NCBI RefSeq assembly: GCF_016918565.1
Contig: NZ_JAFFQD010000017.1
Location: 1 to 64,000, forward strand
DNA length: 64,000 nucleotides
Direction of reading: 5' to 3'
Source: Desulfogranum marinum
Lineage (GTDB): Bacteria; Desulfobacterota; Desulfobulbia; Desulfobulbales; Desulfobulbaceae
Shown piece after piece: positions 54,957-62,673 of this stretch. The notes under the pieces are model-generated. The model saw nothing but the letters and a program-made list of their open reading frames with translations. It did no database searches and was not told the origin of the DNA. The stretch's first letter is position 1. The number at the start of each line of letters is the position of its first letter. The position numbers were made by a program, and so were the translations under genes.

Positions 54957-56228
54957 ATGATACATACCACTTACAGCTTAAATGCTGAATTCGTTGCAGA
55001 ATTATGGAAGCGAATACAGTTGCTGCTCGAATCAGCCACACCGTCGACAATATTCGGCGGCCTTTTTAAGGAGGTAGCCTTGCTCCCTTCGTTGGAACAT
55101 ATTTCGCAGATGATCGATGCGGCCGTCTGGACTAGTTTTACCACTGAAGAGGGAAATGCTGTGACCCTTTCACTCGTTCTTAGTCCTGTTGATGATGCAT
55201 TCGGTACCTTTAAGTTTGAAAATCCGATCAATTTTGATGTGAAAAACCTCGTCAAATTGGGGGCCGCACTGGAAAACCCACGTGCTGATATCGGTGTCTG
55301 GCCGGATGAACAAGAAAAACTTTCTGTGTGGGGATTTAAAACTCGGTCGGCCAATACACTCCTTGCCAACCTGTGCGTTGAAGCCATAGGGCCGGGAAGG
55401 GTGCTGATTACCTTTGGTGGAAAAAGTCTGGCGGCACTGTACGGCAATCAAGCATTCTTTGTGGATCATTCTCATCTGATGGGAAAAATCACCGCCAAGT
55501 TGTCATCACCAGCAACCCAACAGAATGATAAAATGTTGCGTCTGGTGCGTTTTATGTCGCTTTTGGCCACAGCAAGACGAATGCGTGAGCACTCCAGGGG
55601 AGGGACCCTTCTGGTGGTTCCGGAGACGGAGGATTGGCGACACTCCATCGACACTCCTGTGCCCTATACCGGCGGCGCAAATTTTCTTGAATATGATTAC
55701 GATTTGGCGAAAAAGCCTTCTTTAATGGCGACCGTCACCGATTTTTTCGGCGCATTGGTCAAAAATAAACCAATTACCGAGATGGAGAATCTGAGAAGAT
55801 TGGGTGAGCAAATAGAGCAGCAGTGTCGGCATATCGCCAGGCTGACGGCTGTGGATGGAGCGTTGGCCATGTCTTTTGATCGATTTGTCTATTGCTTTGG
55901 CGCCAAAATCATTCTTGCCCCAAACCAGACTCCTCCTGCAAACATCCGCGTCTACAAACCGGTAGAGGGTGATAGCGGTAGAGTGGTTAACATAATGGAT
56001 CTTGGTGGGACCAGACACCAGTCTGCAGCCAGATTTGCCCATGCACAGCCCGAATCTGTTGCAATTGTAGTATCACAGGACGGCGATGTTACCTTTTTTA
56101 CTGCAGACCCCGAAAACGGCGACCTCGTGGCCATTCAACAAGCAGAGTTAGCCGTAATACCCGAAGGGCTGGGAGCCCTGCTGTGGAGCTATTTTCGGTT
56201 TGCTGAAATGGATATGCTGGAAGTGTGA
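54957..56228 (+). CDS. orphan diadenylate-cyclase-like protein (DACNV-type sensor plus DAC domain)
   Basis: The C-terminal 140 residues of this 423-residue protein resemble the DisA_N/DAC nucleotide cyclase fold: TAVDGALAMSFDRFVYCFGAKIIL (about 296-319, the DGA motif) and LGGTRHQSAARFAHAQPESVAIVVSQDGDV (about 348-377), where classical enzymes have GTRHRAA and VSEETG. RHR becomes RHQ and the Glu pair is lost, so the product (c-di-AMP or another nucleotide) is uncertain. The first 280 residues form a separate domain similar in plan to the DACNV sensor domains predicted next to DAC. There is no membrane segment and no neighbouring effector gene. The RBS is weak (AGGA 15 bp upstream). Confidence 0.7.
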   Translation: MIHTTYSLNAEFVAELWKRIQLLLESATPSTIFGGLFKEVALLPSLEHISQMIDAAVWTSFTTEEGNAVTLSLVLSPVDDAFGTFKFENPINFDVKNLVKLGAALENPRADIGVWPDEQEKLSVWGFKTRSANTLLANLCVEAIGPGRVLITFGGKSLAALYGNQAFFVDHSHLMGKITAKLSSPATQQNDKMLRLVRFMSLLATARRMREHSRGGTLLVVPETEDWRHSIDTPVPYTGGANFLEYDYDLAKKPSLMATVTDFFGALVKNKPITEMENLRRLGEQIEQQCRHIARLTAVDGALAMSFDRFVYCFGAKIILAPNQTPPANIRVYKPVEGDSGRVVNIMDLGGTRHQSAARFAHAQPESVAIVVSQDGDVTFFTADPENGDLVAIQQAELAVIPEGLGALLWSYFRFAEMDMLEV

Positions 56229-56330
56229 TGTGTTTCGGGGCGTATAGCCAAACGATAAGGTGCAGGTCTTTGGCTTTGCTTGACTCACCGCACATGGGAC
56301 GAGGCATTTGGATCTTATTGAGAAGGTTCT

Positions 56331-56426
56331 TTTTTAGATGAAAAAGGAGCCGCTAAGGACAAAAAACTGGTGTGCTAATGAGTGTCATAAGACCAAAACA
56401 GTCAGTTGCCGAAGTCCGACCCCTTC
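56331..56426. repeat. dispersed repeat pair, copy A
   Basis: From AGAAGGTTCTTTTTT to GTCCGACCCCTTC this stretch aligns end to end with 60311-60418 (shared GCTAAGGAC/CTTTAAGGAT, CCAAAACAGT, GTCCGACCCC). It lies between the diadenylate-cyclase-like gene and the ABC substrate-binding gene. Copy B borders the RAYT gene, so this may be a REP-type sequence. Confidence 0.6.
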
Positions 56427-56441
56427 ACCTGCTTCACCTTT

Positions 56442-57455
56442 TCACCTGTAGATTTCATTGACACCGTCGACCGGTTGTAACAGAGTCTTGAAATCGACGC
56501 CCTCCATGGGAAGGAGTTTCTGTGCCTGCATGATACGCTCGGTTTGCTCCCAGCCAGGTTCATCGATCATACCGATAGCAAGGTTGGTTGTAGGGTGGAT
56601 TAATTCGCGGGTAATTTTTAGCTGTTCTTCCAAAATTGAATGCGGCGTATTGGTTTCATATTGGAGCAGGATTTTAATTGCTTCTTCCTGATTTTCAAGA
56701 CTTAGGGCCTGTTGCCACCCTGTAAGCAGTGCGGTTAAAAAACGCTTCACCAGCTCAGGGTTTTCCTCCAAGGTTTGCGATTTGGTGACTACGGAGTTGG
56801 ACACGAATTTTACTCCGAACTCCGCTGGATTGAAAAAGGAAGTTTTTTCCTGTGCTTTATCAAGATGTGCCGCGATTATCGGCCCTTGGGCATTCCGATA
56901 AACCGGCCAGAGCTGGACTTGACGACGGTAAAACGGCGTATAATCATAGCGGACGCTAAACAGCGTTACGTCCGACTTGCTGAGACCTGCTTTAGCCAGC
57001 GAGGTTCGCATAATGGTTTCATCATTACCCCCAAATGTTATGCCGATGATTTTCCCCTTCAGATCCGCAAGATTATCGATCTGCATCTCTTCAGGGCGAT
57101 ACATCCATTGCAAAGGGTTGACCTGGAACAACTGGGCGATCACTACCACTGGTGATCCTTTGGCACGGGCTCGAAGCACCTGATCAGCGGACGCTACTCC
57201 AAAATCAGCGTATCCCATTTCTATCTCCCGGATTGCATCCCGCTCCGGGCCACCGGCCTTCACTTCCACATCAAGGCCGGCCTTCTCGAACAAGTGGTGC
57301 GTCTCCGCATATAAAGCACCGATAACGCTGACATTACGGAGCCACTTCAGACGGTAGGTGACTTTTTCTTTTCCTTCGACGCTGGTCGTGACGAGCAACA
57401 CCATGGCAAGCAATATACAGGCAGGAAGGGTGAGGCTTTTTGCTTTGTGTGTCAT
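56442..57455 (-). CDS. ABC transporter substrate-binding protein (NMT1/SsuA-like)
   Basis: The 337-residue protein has a signal peptide (residues 1-28) and the THI5/NMT1 fold: YRLKWLRNVSVIGALYAETHHLFEKAGLDVEVKAGG at the start, DFGVASADQVLRARAKGSPVVVIAQL and LKGKIIGITFGGNDETIMRTSLAKAG. Family members bind pyrimidine or thiamine precursors, sulfonates or similar small molecules; the ligand is not evident. It is last in a three-gene importer operon (ATPase, permease, this gene). Confidence 0.88.
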   Translation of the reverse strand: MTHKAKSLTLPACILLAMVLLVTTSVEGKEKVTYRLKWLRNVSVIGALYAETHHLFEKAGLDVEVKAGGPERDAIREIEMGYADFGVASADQVLRARAKGSPVVVIAQLFQVNPLQWMYRPEEMQIDNLADLKGKIIGITFGGNDETIMRTSLAKAGLSKSDVTLFSVRYDYTPFYRRQVQLWPVYRNAQGPIIAAHLDKAQEKTSFFNPAEFGVKFVSNSVVTKSQTLEENPELVKRFLTALLTGWQQALSLENQEEAIKILLQYETNTPHSILEEQLKITRELIHPTTNLAIGMIDEPGWEQTERIMQAQKLLPMEGVDFKTLLQPVDGVNEIYR

Positions 57456-57515
57456 CTTTGTTCCTTGGTTGGCTTGATAGGTCTGATTACGTCCCTCATA
57501 TCTGTAAGCAAAGGG

Positions 57516-58265
57516 TTACCTTCCTGTCCAGGCACGCTTTATGGCGGTTCCCAGTAACTCAAGCAGGGCCTGATAGACGGCAACCGTGATGCCGATCAGA
57601 AAAAGTGCGATCAAAATTTTGCTAAGATCGCTTTGATAGAGGGCAATGCGGATATTGTAGCCGATTCCGGCATTGGCTGCGATGAATTCTGCGACGATGG
57701 TTCCGGCCACAGCCAGTGTGGCGCTGCCGGCAACGACGGTCGTCAGTTGAGTTAAATTTTCAAAGGTCCGGATCTTGACTTCCAGTTGCCATCGCATGCG
57801 GTTGGTGACCCTGTAAAAATGTTCTATATCATCAATCGGTTTTGACATGATTCCTAAAACGGAGAGCAATACCGGAAAATAACAGATCATGGCAGCTATC
57901 AGCAACCGTGTAAGAAAACCGTCTCCAAGCAGGATAAAGAGTATCGGCGCCAGCGCTACAATAGGGTATGCCTGAATATTATAGGCTGCGACTTTTATAA
58001 ATGAGCCAAGCCAAGTAGACTGACGCCCTGTTATTCCGATAACAAAAGCCATGATGACCGAAAGAATCTGGCCGATGATGGCCACTGTCATCGTATTTAT
58101 GGTGGCGATGCTGTACTGGCGATACTCCACGACCAGTGTCTGGAAAATACCCGATGGTGCAGGGATGACGTAATCGGAGAGATTCAAACTGTATTTCAGT
58201 GCCATCAAACCGAGGATGAACAGGAAATAGATGACAAAGAACTGGAAGACGCGTCTAAGAAGCAT
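57516..58265 (-). CDS. ABC transporter permease
   Basis: The 249-residue inner-membrane protein has about six hydrophobic segments and the BPD_transp_1 EAA-like loop (VAGSATLAVAGTIVAEFIAANAGIGYNI) that contacts the ATPase. It resembles SsuC/TauC-type permeases of the same importer class as the substrate-binding protein. It overlaps the ATPase gene by 11 bp. Confidence 0.87.
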   Translation of the reverse strand: MLLRRVFQFFVIYFLFILGLMALKYSLNLSDYVIPAPSGIFQTLVVEYRQYSIATINTMTVAIIGQILSVIMAFVIGITGRQSTWLGSFIKVAAYNIQAYPIVALAPILFILLGDGFLTRLLIAAMICYFPVLLSVLGIMSKPIDDIEHFYRVTNRMRWQLEVKIRTFENLTQLTTVVAGSATLAVAGTIVAEFIAANAGIGYNIRIALYQSDLSKILIALFLIGITVAVYQALLELLGTAIKRAWTGR

Positions 58266-58947
58266 TCATGATCTCCAGCAGGGTTGCATCCAAGGCTGCG
58301 GGCGAAAGAATTTCCCCTTTTCCAATGTTACATCCTTTAATCATAACGACTGGTGATGCCTTGCCGTTGGTACGGAAGACCAGGATGGAATCACAGAATT
58401 TAGCAACTTCCATAACGTTATGAGAAATATAGATAAAATAGCGATGAGGAAACATTGCCTTGATGGCCAAAATAATGTTTTCTCGGGTGGACTCGTCGAC
58501 GTTCGACATGCTTTCGTCCATGATCAGTACTTCACAGTCCTGAAGCAGGTAACGGATCAGGTTGACCCGGTTTTGTTGTCCCATTGAAAGTTGGTCAAAT
58601 CGGGATTTGATGCAGTCGGACAAGCCGAAAATTTTTATCAATTCATCCTTTTGCGAACGCATCGACGGCAAGATGACCTGATTTAAGTGCCTATCCACAT
58701 TGGACCAGCCGGGGAGTCGCTCCTTATTATGTGAATAGAGGATTGTTTGTAAGCCGTTGGTTGAAACCTCGCCGGAATAACTGGTGATGTCGCCGGCGAT
58801 GATTTTTGCAAGAGAGGTTTTTCCGACACCTGAAGGGCCTGAGAACGAATGAAATCCGGGTGCAGACAAGTGAAAAGACACATCAGCAAAAATAGGATTT
58901 TCTGCTCCAGAGTAGGTGAAAGCAATATTTTTGCAGAGTAGAGACAT
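58255..58947 (-). CDS. ABC transporter ATP-binding protein
   Basis: The 230-residue ATPase has Walker A GPSGVGKTS (about 38-46), signature LSMGQQNRV, Walker B CEVLIMDES and the SHN switch histidine. The Q-loop Gln of the family is replaced (LYSHNKERLPGW). It is first in the importer operon. Confidence 0.87.
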   Translation of the reverse strand: MSLLCKNIAFTYSGAENPIFADVSFHLSAPGFHSFSGPSGVGKTSLAKIIAGDITSYSGEVSTNGLQTILYSHNKERLPGWSNVDRHLNQVILPSMRSQKDELIKIFGLSDCIKSRFDQLSMGQQNRVNLIRYLLQDCEVLIMDESMSNVDESTRENIILAIKAMFPHRYFIYISHNVMEVAKFCDSILVFRTNGKASPVVMIKGCNIGKGEILSPAALDATLLEIMNAS

Positions 58948-59567
58948 AGTACTTCATTCAAAATTGACGTTTACTCAATAATCACCGAACGTGCAAAATG
59001 CGATTCGACACTTTATTTGTCATGGATCGAACCGTGGCGAGCAACGCTGCGGACTAGCTCACAAATCAGGAACCGCTATTGAAAATTTTATCCTGCATTT
59101 CAAACCATTACTGTAGCATTAGTGATTGTTCCCGGCAATCAATTAGCCGGAAATTCACGTTCTAATTTCTTTAAATGACTTACAGCGTTATGGGGATATG
59201 TGGTGACCGACGGGAGAAGGGTGTTTTCACCTGACAACACGATTACCCGTAACAATATCAAGAGTTTTCTAAGGTACTGTTTCCCTTACAGGGTCGGACC
59301 AGGCTATCATGCTGAATTACTGATGTTTAAATCAGTGAAATAGCTGTTTTCTGGCCTTACCGTACTCTTTTTGTCCACAAAAAGGCTATTGTAGGGGGCT
59401 GAAGCCTCCTTCAAAACAATTCCTTCTTTCTCTGAGACAATCGAGCGCCCCTTCGCTCGTAAGCCAAGTTGCTGGTGTATCTTCCTTACAAAGTCCTCGC
59501 TTCCGACTGCAAGATATTCACTCCAAAGGCTCTTTCTTTTTTTAATATCAGTTTCTGATTACCCATG
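58948..59567. other. intergenic region with a REP-like fragment
   Basis: About 620 bp without a gene. AGGGTCGGACCA near 59292 is a short match to the GGGGTCGGACC core (inverted) found in the repeat copies at 56331 and 60311. Nothing else recognised, including no riboswitch for the importer operon. Confidence 0.35.
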
Positions 59568-59689
59568 AAACTCAGCCATTTTTTTTTGGGGACTCGGGAG
59601 ACAGATCGGAGTCTTCGCTCAGTCTCCCGGGTTTAAAAGAGAAATAAAATCAGTCCCCTGTCTGTTTCAGTAGATAATTGGCTGAGTTT
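59568..59689. repeat. nested inverted repeats beside the RAYT gene
   Basis: Three perfect nested arms are visible: AAACTCAGCCA (59568-59578) with TGGCTGAGTTT (59679-59689); GGGGACT (59588-59594) with AGTCCCC (59652-59658); CGGGAGAC (59595-59602) with GTCTCCCG (59622-59629). The inner two are contiguous and form a long REP-like stem. The structure ends 10 bp before the transposase stop codon. Confidence 0.7.
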
Positions 59690-59698
59690 TGTACGTAA

Positions 59699-60264
59699 TC
59701 AGATATCAGTTTGTAATTCTGCCTCCACCCAGTAGCTATGTTCTTGCTGGAAACGCGCATGATTGCCTATGGAAAAAAGATCGAGCAGAGCCTTCCTGTT
59801 AATCACCGCGTATCGTTTTGGCGGGTTTTGGATTTCATGGAACCCGCCTAACCTGTACTCAGAGGGATGGCTAACTACTCCTGCTCGTATCATGTTGAGA
59901 TCGATGTAGACCATACACTTTGTCAGGTGCGCATCTGTCTCCACTGCAGTGGCATGGTACCTGTCTTCCCTGAAAGCTCCTTTCCTTTTCTTGCGCTGGT
60001 TAAACTCCTGCGCGGTTCTACCTGCAATCAACTGTAGACTCTTGGCAATAACATTTTTTTTAGTATCGACAACCAGAAGGTGAACATGATTAGAGGTTAC
60101 GATATAGTTGAGTACGCACAAGCTGTATCGTTTTTTCCTTCAAAAAGCCAGTGACGCCAACGTTTCCTGTCTTTTTCAAAGCGGAGCAGAAATTCTTGCT
60201 TATGGCACCTGTGGGTGATGTGCCAGACGAGTCCGGGGATGTAGTGTCTGTGCGCTCTTGGCAT
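59699..60264 (-). CDS. REP-associated tyrosine transposase (RAYT), -1 frameshift at A_AAA_AAC
   Basis: From ATG 60264 frame 0 reads MPRAHRHYIPGLVWHITHRCHKQEF and runs to GKN at 60130. The rest of the Y1/HUH transposase, RYSLCVLNYIVTSNHVHLLVVD onward (HxH in NHVH, catalytic Tyr in MVYIDLNMIRAGV), is in the -1 frame and ends at 59699. The join is exactly at A-AAA-AAC (60136-60130), whose codon phase matches a slippery heptamer; slipping gives the family-typical EGKKRYSLCVLNY. The product would be about 188 residues. RAYTs move REP hairpins. A simple one-base deletion (pseudogene) is the alternative. Confidence 0.75.
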
Positions 60265-60310
60265 AAAAGGAATTTGTGTTAGTTGCTGTGCAGTAAAAGA
60301 ATAATTTTTT

Positions 60311-60418
60311 AGAAGGTTCTTTTTGGGGTGAAAAAGAGAACTTTAAGGATGGAAAATGGGGGTTTTAGTGAATTTTATAGCGCCAAAACAGTTGATTACT
60401 TTGGTCCGACCCCCTTCT
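60311..60418. repeat. dispersed repeat pair, copy B
   Basis: Aligned with 56331-56426 from AGAAGGTTCTTTTT to GTCCGACCCCCTTC. It lies between the RAYT start and the end of the next cassette gene, where a cassette attC would otherwise be expected. Confidence 0.6.
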
Positions 60419-60428
60419 CAGGAAACCG

Positions 60429-61295
60429 TCATGCAGAACGTTTTCGTTTTACTTTGTCAGTAGGGTTCTGGTTTTCACAGGGAGTTTTTGTCTGACAGAA
60501 TCCACAGCTATTTACTCTGAACCCTAACTGCTCTTCTTCAACATAAACAGCAGTCACGTTTCGGATAAATTCTTTACATCGAATTTTATCATGCCCTGAT
60601 GTAGATATGGCTTGCGTTGGGCATCTACGCTTACATACTAAACATTTTCCAGTTGAATGATATAGACACCATTCGTTGTGGTGTTGGTATGTTCTTTGAG
60701 TAGGTGTATACCTTTTCCTTACAATAACAGAACCGACCCGAATGGCTTTCCCGACAGGGGTTATCAGGCCATCGGAGACCCCAAAAGTACCAAGCCCGCA
60801 AACATGGGCTGCATGGCGTTCAGACCAAGATGAAGCAAAGCCATATTTACTCGACTCAGCTCTTGTCCATTGTGGTAACAAAACAGGTGCACAAGCTTGA
60901 TAGCCAGCTTGTAAATACAGGTCCACTACATAACGGCGTAAATTTTCATTTACTATCTCACCGTAGTGCCTAGCCTTACTCCATTCGATACTTGGTTTAT
61001 CGACAGCTTTTCTGTGTGCCAGCCTTGTCTGTTCAGTTTGGGGTAATACCCATGCAATGACAGTCAGTTCACCAGGTGTTACTTTTTCATCAGGAAATGC
61101 TGTTTCAAAAGCATCTTTAGGATGCCAATAAAAGTTTGGGCCAATATCATTTTTTATGAAGTAAAACAGTTCGTCGTCTCCGGTTGCGAACCCAACCAAT
61201 GGTTTGGAAAATGCTTTCAACTCTGAATCTGGCTCTAAAGCATTGTGGGTGAGATCGTCCATCCACAATTCAATTTTTTCAGTTATGTTATCCAT
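60429..61295 (-). CDS. epoxyqueuosine-reductase-like 4Fe-4S protein, probable integron cassette gene
   Basis: The 288-residue protein has the QueG-like central block ASSWSERHAAHVCGLGTFGVSDGLITPVGKAIRVGSVI and one clear 4Fe-4S motif, CLVCKRRCPTQAIS, followed by GHDKIRC. C-terminal cysteines (NSCGFCQTKTPC) may hold a second, unusual site. True QueG has two ferredoxin clusters and a cobalamin domain, so this is a relative, not QueG itself. It starts 103 bp after the attC-like site at 61398-61525 and points away from intI, as a cassette would. No attC is seen after it; repeat copy B lies there instead. Confidence 0.75.
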   Translation of the reverse strand: MDNITEKIELWMDDLTHNALEPDSELKAFSKPLVGFATGDDELFYFIKNDIGPNFYWHPKDAFETAFPDEKVTPGELTVIAWVLPQTEQTRLAHRKAVDKPSIEWSKARHYGEIVNENLRRYVVDLYLQAGYQACAPVLLPQWTRAESSKYGFASSWSERHAAHVCGLGTFGVSDGLITPVGKAIRVGSVIVRKRYTPTQRTYQHHNEWCLYHSTGKCLVCKRRCPTQAISTSGHDKIRCKEFIRNVTAVYVEEEQLGFRVNSCGFCQTKTPCENQNPTDKVKRKRSA

Positions 61296-61397
61296 ACGGT
61301 TTTTTATGAGGAGAAGTGGATGTTTGAATATTTTTTCATCAGGTAACGATCTGTTTTTATATCAATTGGGGCTCAGTTCTCTTCATTGGCTCCAAAA

Positions 61398-61525
61398 TTA
61401 TAACGTGCAGTTGAGGGGCGGCGAAATCTAAGAATAACTTTCTTAGAAAGGATTCCTTCTCTTTACCGTCAACTTTGAAAAATGCCCCGAACTCAAAGCC
61501 GTCCCTCTCGAACTTTTTGTTGTGC
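61398..61525 (-). other. integron attC site (attC2)
   Basis: On the minus strand R'' GCACAAC (61525-61519) and R' GTTATAA (61404-61398) bracket 128 bp. The inner arms AGTTcGAGaGGGaCGGC and GCCGCCCCTCAACT pair with three unpaired bases on one side, the extrahelical-base pattern of attC. It lies 3 bp after the stop of the cassette gene at 61529. Positions 61296-61397 have no gene. Confidence 0.65.
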
Positions 61526-61528
61526 GAA

Positions 61529-61948
61529 TTATTCTTCGAATCCAGAGTATTGCACTGGTTTCTTGCCAGATTCTTCAATTAATATAGGATATTCCACCCC
61601 CACTAATGGTTCAAAAGGTTTTTTTCTTGTTCGTGTGATTTTGAATACCCAATGATCTCCATAATCAAATAAATAAAACAGACTATTTCCTTTTTTTAAC
61701 GGATATAGCATTTCCAACGTAGTTTCATATATCAAATCATCTTCTTCACTATATCGAGTTCTTTTATAGCTACGTTCGTTACGAGAAGTATAGAATTCAT
61801 AAAGATGATCATTGTCAAATTGAACATATTCTTGGATCGCAAAATGCAAATCATCAAGCGTTGATGATGAATCTATTTCTATTTTTGATTCCCAGCTAAT
61901 TTCATCACAATATCCTGACCATAGCACGATTTTCATTGTCCAAATCAT
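61529..61948 (-). CDS. plasmid pRiA4b ORF-3-like protein (integron cassette gene)
   Basis: The roughly 139-residue AT-rich gene ends in MLYPLKKGNSLFYLFDYGDHWVFKI, the signature of the pRiA4b ORF-3/IS1096 TnpR-like family, whose function is unknown. It lies between two attC sites in cassette orientation: the start is about 28 bp after attC1 and the stop 3 bp before attC2. Starts at 61936 or 61981 are alternatives; no strong ribosome-binding site is seen. Confidence 0.75.
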   Translation of the reverse strand: MIWTMKIVLWSGYCDEISWESKIEIDSSSTLDDLHFAIQEYVQFDNDHLYEFYTSRNERSYKRTRYSEEDDLIYETTLEMLYPLKKGNSLFYLFDYGDHWVFKITRTRKKPFEPLVGVEYPILIEESGKKPVQYSGFEE

Positions 61949-62050
61949 ATTTTTTTTTATCTCATGTTTTCTTATGCACAACGTTTAAGTTCACCGGCGA
62001 GCTTCAGCGAGTCCAGCGGAACGCAGTGGAGCGATGGTGAAACGACTTGT

Positions 62051-62673
62051 GTACGCCCGGCATGGGCGTGATCTAATGGGGTGCAAGTCCCCTGTATGTA
62101 AACCCTGTTACTGTCGTGATGACAGGAACATAAATACTAGCCGAAAGCAAGGGCGATCCTGTAAGGGTTCGTCTGGAGGAAGCTGGAGCGCAAAATTATG
62201 AGCCGACGAACAGAAACGGCATACAAGGCCGAGTCTCCAGGTAAGTTAGCACAACATGACAAAGCCTCGGGTTTAGGAGATACGGTAAATGCCGCGGTTG
62301 CATAAGGAAAGATCACGTCCTTATCCGAGGAGGCCTGTCCGGTACGCAGTCCAACTCCCGTTGGAAAGCGCTATGCATGGCAACATGTCTGGTTCCCGGG
62401 CAGGAGTCAGCAGAGGTCATAGTAGTTCGTCGCCAGCGGACGAAGGACCGCAACGAAAAGCAACGAAAAGGGGACAGATTTATTTTTCCCTTGGCGACCC
62501 ATTCGGGCATGACCAATCAATGGCTTAAGGATCAAGGTTTGCTTTCTATCAAAGATCTATGGGTAAACATCCATTACCCGGCTACGGCTCGGTAGCTCAT
62601 GGGAACCGCCTAGTGCGGACCCGCTTGCTAGGTGGTGTGGGAGCTGGGGGAGAGAATCCCCCGGCTACCCGAT
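62051..62673 (+). mobile_element. group IIC-attC intron remnant without reverse transcriptase
   Basis: The 5' part (GTACGCCCGGCATGGGCGTG, TGGGGTGCAAGTCCCC) and the 3' part are intron-like. Domain V at 62605-62636 is ACCGCCTAG...CTAGGTGGT with a CGC triad, the form of class C introns; domain VI (62637-62673) ends GGCTACCCGAT. The intron sits in the R'' core of attC1, on the strand opposite to the cassettes, as IIC-attC introns do. Length is 623 bp instead of about 1.9 kb because the ORF is gone. The 5' end is placed so that excision restores GTTATGT. Confidence 0.75.
62491..62595 (+). pseudogene. C-terminal remnant of the intron reverse transcriptase/maturase
   Basis: About 34 codons in domain IV end TNQWLKDQGLLSIKDLWV and then a few residues before TAG, resembling the C-terminal tail of class C intron proteins. 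Directly before it lies AAAGGGGACAGATTTATTTT, a sequence that recurs around RAYT elements, so the ORF was probably lost by recombination there. Confidence 0.5.

Noticed and set aside
58948-59300. TPP or FMN riboswitch ahead of the ABC importer
   Set aside because: The conserved core sequences of either class are not found on the minus strand upstream of 58947.
61357-61578. A 73-codon minus-strand ORF
   Set aside because: It overlaps attC2 and the cassette gene end; its sequence is that of the recombination site.
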